A stretch of 64,000 nucleotides of DNA, taken from positions 193,666 through 257,665 of the forward strand of contig NZ_JAKNQY010000003.1 in assembly GCF_024494355.1 (NCBI RefSeq), in the 5' to 3' direction. The notes below the pieces were generated by a model that was not told the DNA's origin, did no database searches, and saw only the letters and a list, made by a program, of their open reading frames with translations. This document shows positions 21,648 through 30,110 of the stretch, in pieces; position 1 is the stretch's first letter, and every line of letters starts with the position of its first letter. The position numbers and the translations under genes were made by a program. This stretch comes from Pseudomonas sp. Q11. GTDB taxonomy: Bacteria; Pseudomonadota; Gammaproteobacteria; Pseudomonadales; Pseudomonadaceae.

Positions 21648-22895
21648 ATGCCTGTTATTGAAACGGAACGTCGCCAGGTCGTCGTCATCGGCGCAGGTCC
21701 CTCTGGCGCCATCGCCGCCGCGCTGCTCAAGCGTAAGGGCCACGATGTGCTGGTCATTGAGCGCCAGCACTTCCCACGGTTTTCCATCGGCGAAAGCCTG
21801 TTGTCCCATTGCCTGGACTTCGTCGAAGAGGCCGGCATGCTCGACGCGGTGAATGCCGCCGGGTTTCAGCGCAAAAACGGCGCGGCGTTCGCCTGGGGCG
21901 AGCGCTACAGCGCCTTTGATTTCGGCGACACCTTCAGCAAAGGCAAGCCCACCACCTTCCAGGTGCAGCGCGCCGACTTCGACAAGCTACTGGCCGATCA
22001 GGCGGCGCTGCAAGGTGTCGAGATTCGTTATGGGCAAGCCATCACCCGCGCCGACTTCTCACTTGCCAAGCCCCAACTGGGCGTACAGCGCGAAGACGGC
22101 AGCGAGTACCTCGTCGAGGCCGACTTCGTCCTCGACGCCAGCGGCTATGGCCGGGTCTTGCCACGCCTGCTGGACCTTGAGGCGCCCTCGAACTTCCCGC
22201 TACGCCAGGCGGTGTTCACCCACATCGAAGATTGCATCGATACCCCCACCTTCGACCGCGAAAAAATCCTCATCACCACTCACCCGACCCAGCGCGATGT
22301 GTGGTTCTGGACCATTCCATTCAGCGGCGGGCGCTGTTCGGTCGGTGTGGTGGCGGCGGCAGAGCATTTCGCCGGTCGCACTGACGATCTTGACGCTTGC
22401 CTGCGCAGCTTCATCAACGAAACGCCAAGCCTGGCCGGCGTGCTCACCAACGCGGTATGGGACACCCCGGCGCGAACCATCGGCGGCTACTCGGCCAATG
22501 TCAAAACACTGCATGGCCCCGGGTTCGCCCTGCTGGGCAACGCTGCGGAATTCCTCGACCCGGTGTTTTCTTCCGGCGTGACCATCGCCATGCGCTCGGC
22601 CAGCATGGCCGCCGGCGTGCTGCATCGTCAGTTGCAAGGTGAACGCGTGGATTGGCAAAGCGAATTCGCCGAGCCACTCAAACGTGGCGTCGATACCTTC
22701 CGCTGCTACGTCGAGGGCTGGTACGCCGGCACCTTCCAGGACGTGATTTTCTACACCGACGGCTCGCCAGACATTCGCCGCATGATCAGCGCGATCCTGG
22801 CCGGGTACGCCTGGGATGAACGCAACCCGTTCGTCAGCGAACCCAAGCGACGCCTGCGCATGCTCTCGGAAATCTGTGCGAGCACGGCGCCATGA
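21648..22895 (+). CDS. FAD-dependent oxidoreductase with halogenase motifs
   Basis: Flavoprotein of 415 residues. The dinucleotide-binding GAGPSG is at 15-20. WFWTIP at 219-224 is an exact WxWxIP box, the signature of flavin-dependent halogenases, and FLDPVFSSG near residue 305 fits their second FxPxSxG-type motif. The RKNGAAFAWG segment (75-84) keeps a Lys where the catalytic Lys of phenolic halogenases falls. Chlorination or bromination of the aryl head group is therefore plausible, as in xanthomonadins and some flexirubins; a non-halogenating oxidase remains possible. ATG 21648 has AAGGAA upstream. ATG 21621 overlaps the exporter stop and is the alternative. Confidence 0.82.
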   Translation: MPVIETERRQVVVIGAGPSGAIAAALLKRKGHDVLVIERQHFPRFSIGESLLSHCLDFVEEAGMLDAVNAAGFQRKNGAAFAWGERYSAFDFGDTFSKGKPTTFQVQRADFDKLLADQAALQGVEIRYGQAITRADFSLAKPQLGVQREDGSEYLVEADFVLDASGYGRVLPRLLDLEAPSNFPLRQAVFTHIEDCIDTPTFDREKILITTHPTQRDVWFWTIPFSGGRCSVGVVAAAEHFAGRTDDLDACLRSFINETPSLAGVLTNAVWDTPARTIGGYSANVKTLHGPGFALLGNAAEFLDPVFSSGVTIAMRSASMAAGVLHRQLQGERVDWQSEFAEPLKRGVDTFRCYVEGWYAGTFQDVIFYTDGSPDIRRMISAILAGYAWDERNPFVSEPKRRLRMLSEICASTAP

Positions 22896-22905
22896 GCAAA
22901 CAACC

Positions 22906-23634
22906 ATGAGCTACCTGAGCGACAACTACGTCGAAGAAACCCGCTTCGGGTTCTGGTTCCTGCGCAGCCACACCTGGCAGCACCATGTCTTGCGGGTGGC
23001 GATCAATGACCTGCGCAACCTCTTCAGTGGCCCGTTGCCGGTGGCGCCGGTGCTGCTGGATGCCGGTTGCGGCCAGGGCAAGTCGTTCCAGTACTTGCGC
23101 CAGGTGTTCGCGCCACAGCGCCTGATCGGCGTCGACGCCGACCCTCACAGCCTGGCCCTGAGTCTTGCGGAAGCCGCACGCCAAGGTATGGCCGTGGAAC
23201 TGATCGGCAGCGATTGCGCGACGTTGACTGTGCCTGATGACAGCGTCGACCTGCTGTTCTGTCATCAAACCTTTCATCACCTGGTGGAGCAGGAAAAAGC
23301 CCTCGCCGAGTTCTACCGCGTGCTCAAACCCGGCGGCTATCTGATGTTCGCGGAGTCCACTGCGGCCTACATCGACACCTGGGTGATCCGCTGGTTGTTC
23401 CGTCATCCCATGCACGTGCAAAAAAGTGCCGCGCAATACCTGGAAATGATCCGCGGTCAGGGTTTCCAGTTCGAAGCCGCCAACGTCTCGTATCCCTATC
23501 TGTGGTGGAGCCGCGCCAAGGATTTCGGCCTTCTCGAACGCTTCGGCCTGCGCCGCCCCAGGCCCTTTGGCGAGCGGGAGGAAACCCTGGTCAATGTAGT
23601 GGCCCGTAAACCCGTTGAAGGGGTTGTCGAATGA
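22906..23634 (+). CDS. Class I SAM-dependent methyltransferase
   Basis: Methyltransferase of 242 residues with the SAM-binding motif I DAGCGQGKS (52-60), the acidic residue of motif II in IGVDADPHS, and motif post-I/IV in DDSVDLLFCHQTFHHL. It may methylate the aryl hydroxyl or a polyene position, since many aryl polyenes carry a methyl or methoxy group. Its ATG overlaps the stop of a five-codon open frame (22892-22909) that itself overlaps the upstream stop. Its own stop overlaps the lipoprotein gene. Confidence 0.85.
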   Translation: MSYLSDNYVEETRFGFWFLRSHTWQHHVLRVAINDLRNLFSGPLPVAPVLLDAGCGQGKSFQYLRQVFAPQRLIGVDADPHSLALSLAEAARQGMAVELIGSDCATLTVPDDSVDLLFCHQTFHHLVEQEKALAEFYRVLKPGGYLMFAESTAAYIDTWVIRWLFRHPMHVQKSAAQYLEMIRGQGFQFEAANVSYPYLWWSRAKDFGLLERFGLRRPRPFGEREETLVNVVARKPVEGVVE

Positions 23635-24113
23635 TTCGTGCGCTGCTTTTTGGCTGCTTGCTGTTGCTCAGTGCCTGCGCCAGTCAGGCGCCGCTGCCGG
23701 AACGCACGCCGACCCTGGCACTGCCGCTGCAGTTGCATATCGAGCGGCAACTGGCCGGACAGCGTCAGGATTGGCTGCTGGTGATCCAGCGCGAAGGTGC
23801 CGGCATCCGCTGGTCGATGATGGACCCGCTGGGCATTCCCCTGGCCCGCCAACGCCTGGTGGACGGCCAGTGGCAAGCCGACGGACTGCTGCCACCCAAC
23901 GCCGAAGCCCGTGAACTTTTCGCCGCGCTGTTGTTTGCCCTGACGCCCGAAACCGAACTGCCGGGCAACTACCCCACCGCCCAGCAAGAGGCTCGGCAAC
24001 GCACCCTGGGCCAACGCTGGCAAGTGCGCTACACGCAACCGCTGGATTTTGAACTGCGCCTGCCCCAAGGCCCGCACTACCGCATCATGCCGTTGACCGA
24101 GAGCACCCCATGA
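23631..24113 (+). CDS. DUF3261 lipoprotein, ApeN-like
   Basis: Predicted outer-membrane lipoprotein of 160 residues: signal peptide with lipobox LSAC, lipidated Cys16. The DUF3261 family occurs almost only in aryl polyene and related clusters. Its size and LolB-like character suggest it receives the hydrophobic product from the LolA-like carrier and inserts it into the outer membrane. That role is inferred from context. It overlaps both neighbouring genes by 4 bases. Confidence 0.85.
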   Translation: MIRALLFGCLLLLSACASQAPLPERTPTLALPLQLHIERQLAGQRQDWLLVIQREGAGIRWSMMDPLGIPLARQRLVDGQWQADGLLPPNAEARELFAALLFALTPETELPGNYPTAQQEARQRTLGQRWQVRYTQPLDFELRLPQGPHYRIMPLTESTP

Positions 24114-25306
24114 CCGCTTATTTGAATGCCCTCGGGGTGATTTGCGCCCTGGGCCGGGGTAAAGATGAAGTAGCACGCAACCTGTTTGCCGGCGACTGCT
24201 CCGGCGTGCGCGTGCAGGATGGCTGGGTGGCCGAGGGCAAATTGCCGGTGGCCTCGGTGTCGGGTGAACTCGCTTGCATACCGCAATCCTTGATCGCGCA
24301 CCGCAGCCGCAACAATCAGTTGCTGCTCGAAGCGGGGCTACAGATTCGCGACGAGATCGATCAGGCCATTGAGACTTACGGTCGCGCTCGCATCGGTATC
24401 GTGCTGGGCACCAGCACCTCGGGCATCGATGAAGCCAGTCAGGGCATTGCCCACTACCTGCGCGAGCAGCGCTTCCCCGACGGCTACGACTACCAGCAAC
24501 AGGAACTGAGCGCGCCGGCCAACTTTCTTTCCGACTGGCTGGATCTGAGCGGCCCGTCCTATGTGATATCCACCGCCTGCACATCCAGCGCCCGGGCATT
24601 GATGAGCGCCCGGCGCCTGCTGGACCTGGGCCTGTGCGATGCGGTGCTCTGCGGTGGTGTGGACAGCCTGTGCAAACTGACCCTCAACGGCTTTTCGGCC
24701 CTGGAAGCGGTGTCGGGCGAGCGCTGTAATCCGTTTTCGGTGAACCGCAGTGGCATCAATATCGGCGAGGCCGCCGTGCTGTTTCTCATGAGCAGGACGC
24801 CAGGGCACCCGGCACCAATTGCCTTGCTGGGTGACGGCGCCAGCTCCGATGCCCACCATATTTCCGCGCCGGAGCCCAGTGGTCGCGGCGCTCGCCAGGC
24901 CATGGAAAAAGCCTTGCGTCGTGCCGGCCTGCAACCCGGCCAGATCGATTACCTGAACCTGCACGGCACCGCCACGCAACACAACGATGCCATGGAAAGC
25001 CAGGCAGTGGCCGGGCTGTTTCCAGCGGGAGTACCCTGTTCGTCGACCAAGCCTATGACCGGCCACACCCTCGGGGCCGCCGGGGCGCTGGAAGCGGCGT
25101 TCTGCTGGTTGAGCCTGAGCACGCAAAACACTGCACATGCCTTGCCGCCCCATGTCTGGGACGGCCAGGCCGATTCTGAACTGCCGGCGTTAAAGTGGGT
25201 AACTAGCAGCACCCGCCTGAGCCCGACATCACCGCGCCGCCTGATGAGCAATTCGTTCGCCTTCGGCGGCAACAACGTCAGCCTGATTATCGGAGACGCC
25301 CCATGA
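24110..25306 (+). CDS. Beta-ketoacyl-ACP synthase, ApeO-like
   Basis: KAS II-type ketosynthase of 398 residues with the full catalytic triad: Cys157 in ISTACTSSARAL, His285 in NLHGTAT, and His319 in KPMTGHTLGAAG. It is expected to pair with the chain-length factor at the start of the cluster to elongate the aryl-primed chain with malonyl-ACP. The order ketosynthase-dehydratase-ketoreductase-ketosynthase at the end of the cluster matches apeO-P-Q-R of characterised systems. Stop and start overlap both neighbours by 4 bases. Confidence 0.9.
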   Translation: MTAYLNALGVICALGRGKDEVARNLFAGDCSGVRVQDGWVAEGKLPVASVSGELACIPQSLIAHRSRNNQLLLEAGLQIRDEIDQAIETYGRARIGIVLGTSTSGIDEASQGIAHYLREQRFPDGYDYQQQELSAPANFLSDWLDLSGPSYVISTACTSSARALMSARRLLDLGLCDAVLCGGVDSLCKLTLNGFSALEAVSGERCNPFSVNRSGINIGEAAVLFLMSRTPGHPAPIALLGDGASSDAHHISAPEPSGRGARQAMEKALRRAGLQPGQIDYLNLHGTATQHNDAMESQAVAGLFPAGVPCSSTKPMTGHTLGAAGALEAAFCWLSLSTQNTAHALPPHVWDGQADSELPALKWVTSSTRLSPTSPRRLMSNSFAFGGNNVSLIIGDAP

Positions 25307-25770
25307 TTGACTGGCCGCTCGCCGAACTGCTGCCCCACGCCGGCGACATGATCCTCATCGACCGCATCCTGGCGTTCGATGACGAGCAGATCCATACCCT
25401 CGCCACCGTCAAGCCCGACGGGTTGTTCAGCCGCGATGACGGTGGGCTGCCGGCCTGGGTCGGCATCGAGCTGATGGCCCAGAGTGTCGCGGCGTTTGCC
25501 GGTTGCCATGCACGCCAACGTGGTGATGCCGTGGCGCTTGGCTTTTTGCTCGGCACCCGCAAGTTCGAGTGCAATGTCGAATTTTTCCCGGCCGGTACCG
25601 AGTTGACTATCCACGGTGTGCGCTCGCTGGAAGACGACAACGGCATGGGCGTGTTCGAATGCCACATCAACGCCCCGGGTATCCACGCCACGGCCCGGTT
25701 GAATGTGTTCCGGCCACCTCAGCCAGCCCATTACCTTCATGAACCGACCGCAACAGGAAATACGCCATGA
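25303..25770 (+). CDS. Hot-dog 3-hydroxyacyl-ACP dehydratase, ApeP-like
   Basis: Dehydratase of 155 residues. LLPHAGDMILIDRI (9-22) has the candidate catalytic His12, and WVGIELMAQSVAAF supplies the central helix. The family forms a heterodimer with the ApeI dehydratase in studied clusters; here that partner is the C-terminal domain of the ligase fusion. It removes water from the 3-hydroxyacyl intermediate, leaving trans double bonds that accumulate as the polyene. Confidence 0.88.
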   Translation: MIDWPLAELLPHAGDMILIDRILAFDDEQIHTLATVKPDGLFSRDDGGLPAWVGIELMAQSVAAFAGCHARQRGDAVALGFLLGTRKFECNVEFFPAGTELTIHGVRSLEDDNGMGVFECHINAPGIHATARLNVFRPPQPAHYLHEPTATGNTP

Positions 25771-26495
25771 CTGAATCCGTACTGGTCACCGGCTCCAGCC
25801 GCGGCATCGGCCGTGCCATCGCCCTGCGTCTGGCCCAGGCCGGGCACGACCTCGTGCTGCATTGCCGCAGCGGGCGCGCCGAGGCTGAGGCCGTCCAGGG
25901 CGAAATCCAGGCCCTCGGGCGCAATGCCCGGGTGCTGCAGTTCGACGTGTCCGACCGCAGCGCGTGCAAAAGCATTCTCGAGGCTGATGTTGAAACCCAC
26001 GGCGCCTACTACGGCGTGGTGCTCAACGCCGGGCTGACCCGCGACGGCGCATTCCCGGCCTTGAGCGAGGACGACTGGGATGTGGTGATGCGTACCAACC
26101 TGGACGGTTTCTACAACGTACTGCACCCGGTGATGATGCCGATGATTCGTCGCCGCGCCGCCGGGCGAATTGTTTGTATTACCTCTGTTTCGGGGCTGAT
26201 CGGCAATCGCGGCCAGGTCAATTACAGCGCGTCGAAAGCTGGCCTGATCGGCGCGGCAAAGGCGTTGGCAATCGAGTTGGGCAAGCGCAAGATCACTGTC
26301 AATTGCGTCGCGCCCGGGCTGATCGACACCGCCATGCTCGATGAAAACGTGCCCGTGGAAGAACTGATGAAAATGATCCCCGCCCAGCGCATGGGTACCC
26401 CGGAAGAAGTGGCGGGCGCGGTGAATTTTCTGATGTCCGCCGAGGCCGGCTACATCACCCGGCAGGTTCTGGCCGTCAACGGAGGCCTGTGCTGA
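25767..26495 (+). CDS. 3-oxoacyl-ACP reductase (FabG-like), ApeQ-like
   Basis: Short-chain dehydrogenase/reductase of 242 residues: NADP(H)-binding TGSSRGIG (8-15), NAG motif in LNAGLTRDG, and catalytic Ser140, Tyr153, Lys157 (YSASK). It reduces each 3-keto intermediate before dehydration. The stop TGA overlaps the ATG of the last ketosynthase gene by one base. Confidence 0.92.
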   Translation: MTESVLVTGSSRGIGRAIALRLAQAGHDLVLHCRSGRAEAEAVQGEIQALGRNARVLQFDVSDRSACKSILEADVETHGAYYGVVLNAGLTRDGAFPALSEDDWDVVMRTNLDGFYNVLHPVMMPMIRRRAAGRIVCITSVSGLIGNRGQVNYSASKAGLIGAAKALAIELGKRKITVNCVAPGLIDTAMLDENVPVEELMKMIPAQRMGTPEEVAGAVNFLMSAEAGYITRQVLAVNGGLC

Positions 26496-27727
26496 TGAAG
26501 CGCGTCGTCGTCACCGGCATGGCCGGCATTACCTCTCTGGGCAGCGACTGGGAAACCATCGCCGCCAACTTCGCCGCCAACCGCAGCGGCATACGACGCA
26601 TGGATGAATGGGACCGGTTCACCGAACTGAACACCCGCCTGGCCGGGCCTATCGACGACTTCCAGGTCCCGCCGCACTGGACGCGCAAGCAACTGCGCAG
26701 CATGGGCCGGGTATCGCGCCTGGCAGTCGGAGCCGCGGAACAGGCCCTGGCCGATGCGGGCCTGTTGGGCGATGAGTCGATCAAGGACGGGCGCATGGGC
26801 GTGTCCTGCGGTTCGTCCACCGGCAGCACCGACGAGATCAAGGCATTCGGCAACATGCTGCTCAACAGCGTGGCCGAAGGGCTGAACGCCAACTCCTATG
26901 TGCGGATGATGCCCCACACCACGGCAGCCAACATCAGTATCTTCTTCGGGCTTACCGGACGGCTGATTCCCACCTCCAGCGCCTGCACCAGCGGCAGCCA
27001 TGGCATCGGCTATGCCTATGAGGCGATCAAGTTCGGTCGCCTGCCACTGATGCTTGCCGGAGGCGCGGAAGAACTCTGCCCGACCGAAGCGATGGTCTTC
27101 GATGCGCTGTACGCCACCAGCCTGAAAAACGATGCACCGCAGACCAGCCCACGGCCCTATGACAAGGACCGCGATGGCCTGGTGATCGGGGAAGGCGCGG
27201 GCATGCTCGTGCTTGAAGAACTGGAACACGCGCTGGCCCGTGGCGCACGGATCCATGCCGAAATCGTCGGCTTCGGCAGCAACGCCGACGGCCAGCACGC
27301 CACTCGCCCCGAACTGAGCACCATGCGCCGGGCCATGGAGCTGGCCCTGGAGGATGCGGGTCTGAAACCCTCGGCCATCGGCTACGTCAACGGCCACGGC
27401 ACCGCCACCGAACAGGGCGACATTGCCGAAACCCTGGCCACCAGCAGCCTGTTTGGTGAACAGATGCCCATCAGCTCGCAGAAGAGTTTCCTCGGTCATA
27501 CCCTGGGTGCCTGCGGGGCGCTGGAATCCTGGTTCAGCATCGAAATGATGAACCACGATCTCTACGTGCACACCTTCAACCTCGATGAGGTTGATCCCCA
27601 ATGTGGCAAGCTCGATTACCTGCGCAACGAATTCCGGCCGATGAGCCACGAATACGTGATGAACAACAACTTCGCCTTTGGTGGGGTCAACACCTCGCTG
27701 ATCTTCCGGCGTTGGCCCGCCAGTTAA
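26495..27727 (+). CDS. Beta-ketoacyl-ACP synthase, ApeR-like
   Basis: Second KAS-type ketosynthase of the cluster, 410 residues, with Cys164 (SSACTSGSHG), His301 (NGHGTATEQGD) and His335 (SFLGHTLGACG). Two distinct ketosynthases are normal for aryl polyene pathways; this one probably starts or supports the early condensations. GGAGG lies 9 bases before ATG 26495; upstream GTG/CTG codons in frame are less likely starts. It is the last gene of the cluster and is followed by a REP pair. Confidence 0.9.
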   Translation: MKRVVVTGMAGITSLGSDWETIAANFAANRSGIRRMDEWDRFTELNTRLAGPIDDFQVPPHWTRKQLRSMGRVSRLAVGAAEQALADAGLLGDESIKDGRMGVSCGSSTGSTDEIKAFGNMLLNSVAEGLNANSYVRMMPHTTAANISIFFGLTGRLIPTSSACTSGSHGIGYAYEAIKFGRLPLMLAGGAEELCPTEAMVFDALYATSLKNDAPQTSPRPYDKDRDGLVIGEGAGMLVLEELEHALARGARIHAEIVGFGSNADGQHATRPELSTMRRAMELALEDAGLKPSAIGYVNGHGTATEQGDIAETLATSSLFGEQMPISSQKSFLGHTLGACGALESWFSIEMMNHDLYVHTFNLDEVDPQCGKLDYLRNEFRPMSHEYVMNNNFAFGGVNTSLIFRRWPAS

Positions 27728-27737
27728 ACACCCCTCA

Positions 27738-27826
27738 TGTGGGAGCGAGCCTGCTCGCGATAGCGGTGGGTCAGCGCCGGTGCTGTTGGCTGTACTGCCG
27801 TCATCGCGAGCAGGCTCGCTCCCACA
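27738..27826. repeat. REP pair (REPIN), TGTGGGAGC family
   Basis: Inverted pair TGTGGGAGCGAGCCTGCTCG / CGAGCAGGCTCGCTCCCACA, 10 bases after the last aryl polyene gene. It may stabilise the 3' end of the long transcript. Confidence 0.87.
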
Positions 27827-27911
27827 GGGTTTGGGCCTGACGCCTCGGTGCATGAGGTAGATCATCTTCAACCTGTCTGGAGCTCTCCAGCAGTCCGAGT
27901 GTCAAGCACGA

Positions 27912-27942
27912 ACCTTGCTCCCGCTGGGCTGCGCTGCAGCCC
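27912..27942. repeat. Solitary half REP with small dyad
   Basis: A single arm of the CTTGCTCCCGCTGGG type without its partner. It is followed by GGCTGCGCTGCAGCC, a 6-base stem just past the stop of the PAAR-like gene. Likely a decayed REP element that may serve as a weak terminator. Confidence 0.45.
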
Positions 27943-27946
27943 TCGT

Positions 27947-28480
27947 TCATTGGATGTCCTCCTTCATCACATCCGAGTGCAGGCGATGAACCTCCGCCAG
28001 CCTGAGAGCAGGCAAGAAATCCTCCGCCATCGGCACGCCCTCACGCACGATGATCATGAATCGTCGCTGAAGCGTATTGATGATCTCGTCGCCATTACTC
28101 AAGCGACTGCCGACCAGTGCGATGTTGCTATTGGTTTCCCCGGCGGCGGTGACGATCCGCGCCGTGCTGCCATCGGCATACACCACCTGGTCGCCTTTCT
28201 GCGCGGCGCGTACTTTCCAGCCATTGTCCAGGGTGAACGTCAACGACGATGACACTTGCTGGATCGTTCCGCCGTTACGCGTCTGGCTCCCCTCGGTGGC
28301 CACTCGGTAAATAGCGATTGGCGGATGAGCTTCGACGAATGCTTTTTGTCGATTAACGAATGCCGCGACTTCTTCGCCGTAACCCTCCAGTTGGCGTGGC
28401 TCCAAGTACAAGTCATCCAAATGAAGGAGAGACTCACGGGAGATTTCGTTGGTGTAGGGGGCATCCAAAGATGAGTGCAT
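27947..28480 (-). CDS. PAAR-like protein lacking zinc ligands
   Basis: Protein of 177 residues. The N-terminal 55 residues are helical and charged. The region from about residue 60 to 140 follows the PAAR spike-tip pattern (ATEGSQTRNGGTIQQVSSS, then AAQKGDQVVYADGSTARI, then NIALVGSRLSNGDEI), three strand repeats with Gly-Asp turns. The usual His and Cys zinc ligands are missing: that segment has no Cys or His. PAAR proteins cap the VgrG spike of type VI secretion systems and carry effectors. No tss, hcp or vgrG gene is in the window, so it is an isolated cassette. The assignment is by pattern, not by a search. Confidence 0.5.
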   Translation of the reverse strand: MHSSLDAPYTNEISRESLLHLDDLYLEPRQLEGYGEEVAAFVNRQKAFVEAHPPIAIYRVATEGSQTRNGGTIQQVSSSLTFTLDNGWKVRAAQKGDQVVYADGSTARIVTAAGETNSNIALVGSRLSNGDEIINTLQRRFMIIVREGVPMAEDFLPALRLAEVHRLHSDVMKEDIQ

Positions 28481-28886
28481 TTTCAGGGGCCTTATTCATG
28501 GGCTTCAGGCTGCGTCCCCTTCCACCGGGAGAGAGCACTGAGCCGGACGATCAGAGTGATGAATAAGACGTTGCAGCACTGGTGAGCCGCAACCCCGGCG
28601 GAGGGGGATCTGGAACGAATAAGAAGTGTCGTAACTGGAAATGCGCGTTTTCCTACAGTAGCGACGCAAGTTCCACCCTGTTTTCCCCTCTTCGGGATCC
28701 AAATCGAAGCAGCGCTTTTTTCCGCTTGTCGGAACTGTCAGCTCTGACAGTAGCGAAGGAGCTCAGGATAGCTTCAGGCTTCCAGACGTATTCCAAATCA
28801 ACGCTCGGTAAAACATCCCGGCCTTATGAACGGCAACTCGCAATCTCATAAAAAATAATCTGGTTCCCAACATGGATAAGGAATTG
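28481..28886. other. Gene-free gap with one palindrome
   Basis: No convincing coding frame in these 406 bases: short frames on both strands lack start signals and recognisable sequence. It is richer in AT than the flanks toward the hydrolase start. The clearest element is ACTGTCAGCTCTGACAGT at 28734-28751. Confidence 0.6.
28734..28751. promoter_or_regulatory. Palindrome upstream of hydrolase gene (candidate operator)
   Basis: ACTGTCAGCTCTGACAGT is an inverted repeat with two perfect 7-base arms around GCTC. It lies 136 bases upstream of the alpha/beta hydrolase start in the divergent region shared with the PAAR-like gene. The cognate regulator is unknown; it is not a standard Pseudomonas LexA box. 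Confidence 0.4.
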
Positions 28887-29846
28887 ATGAACACAATAGC
28901 CTGGTCGAGCCGTGCAGCCGCATCTTCCAAACTCCATGCCATGCCTTCTTCGGAACCAAACAGCGTCGTTGTCAACGGTGCGACATTTACACATGCCTAT
29001 GCATCCGTGAACGGTATTCGCCTCCACTACCTCATGGGGGGTGATGGCAAACACCCGGTTCTGCTGGTGCATGGGTTTCCAGGCAGCTGGCGTAGCTGGG
29101 AGCCATTGATGGGCGCATTGGTGCATGCCGGTTTTACAGCCATCGTTCCTGATTATCGCGGCGCTGGCGAAACGGATATTTCAGTCGGTGGCTACGACAA
29201 AAAAAGCATGGCCCGTGATCTGCACGAACTGGTCACCCTCTTGAGCATCAAGCGGGTCGATATCATTGGCCATGACATGGGCTTGATCATTGCCTACGCC
29301 TACGGGGCGCTTTATCCGGCTGAAACCGGGCACATTGTGTTGATGGATGGATTTATTCCGGGCGTTCCCGGATGGGAAGTTGCCTATAACGGGGATCCTG
29401 CAGCCGGGATAGCCAGCAAATGGCATTTTCGCTTCTTTGGCAAAGTGGCCCTCAGCCTGATTCAAGGACAAGAGAAAACCTACCTGGACATGTTCTTCGA
29501 TGACTTCGTACTCGCGCGCAACGCTAAAGTCAGTAACGAGGTGCGACAGGCGCTGGTGCAAGACTACTCCCGGCCTGGGCGCATGGAAGCGGCCTTCAAG
29601 CTCTATTCAACCTGGGTAGAACATGACGCGAACGACAACCTGGAATTTTCCAAGAACAAATTGACTGCTCCACTGCTCACCATCGGCGGGGACCACTCGA
29701 GAGGAAAAACCTTGGCCGAACAGGCCTTGTACATTGCGACGCAACCGCACTCATTGATATTGGTAGATACCGGGCATTGGGTGCTGGAGGAACAAACGCA
29801 GGCGACTCACGAGGCGATTTTGGCATTCCTCACCATCACTCAATGA
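28887..29846 (+). CDS. Alpha/beta hydrolase, epoxide hydrolase/dehalogenase-like
   Basis: Hydrolase of 319 residues. The oxyanion-hole motif HGFPGSW is at 62-68, and the nucleophile elbow GHDMG at 128-132 has Asp130, as in epoxide hydrolases and haloalkane dehalogenases rather than Ser esterases. The catalytic His is in TGHWVLEEQ near the C-terminus. ATG 28887 is preferred because AAGGA lies 4 bases upstream; ATG 28872 is an in-frame alternative with no ribosome-binding site. There is no signal peptide. The substrate is unknown. It sits between the PAAR-like gene and the large toxin-like gene, with a REP pair after it. Confidence 0.82.
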   Translation: MNTIAWSSRAAASSKLHAMPSSEPNSVVVNGATFTHAYASVNGIRLHYLMGGDGKHPVLLVHGFPGSWRSWEPLMGALVHAGFTAIVPDYRGAGETDISVGGYDKKSMARDLHELVTLLSIKRVDIIGHDMGLIIAYAYGALYPAETGHIVLMDGFIPGVPGWEVAYNGDPAAGIASKWHFRFFGKVALSLIQGQEKTYLDMFFDDFVLARNAKVSNEVRQALVQDYSRPGRMEAAFKLYSTWVEHDANDNLEFSKNKLTAPLLTIGGDHSRGKTLAEQALYIATQPHSLILVDTGHWVLEEQTQATHEAILAFLTITQ

Positions 29847-29859
29847 CCCATGCAATCCC

Positions 29860-29949
29860 TGTGGGAGCGGGCTTGCTCGCGAAGACGACGGGACCGTCAA
29901 CATTGATGTTGTCTGACACACCGCTTTCGCGAGCAAGCCCGCTCCCACA
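29860..29949. repeat. REP pair (REPIN), TGTGGGAGC family
   Basis: Inverted pair TGTGGGAGCGGGCTTGCTCG / CGAGCAAGCCCGCTCCCACA with a short internal dyad. It separates the hydrolase gene from the large toxin-like gene. Confidence 0.88.
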
Positions 29950-30110
29950 AGTTCTGCGACTAACTGACAAACATTGTCCGAGCCCCACGTCATAGCCGCT
30001 CATTGTTGTTCTTACCCTATCGCCCCTCCCTGCATGCGGTACCTATATACCACCCACCCAAATTTTTCTTGAATAGGTTGTGCTGCCTACATTCCTCCAG
30101 GAAGAAAGCA

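Noticed and set aside
28582..28851. 89-codon plus-strand frame before the hydrolase gene
   Set aside because: Ser/Arg-rich product without family resemblance, no ribosome-binding site, and it crosses the palindrome and the AT-rich leader.
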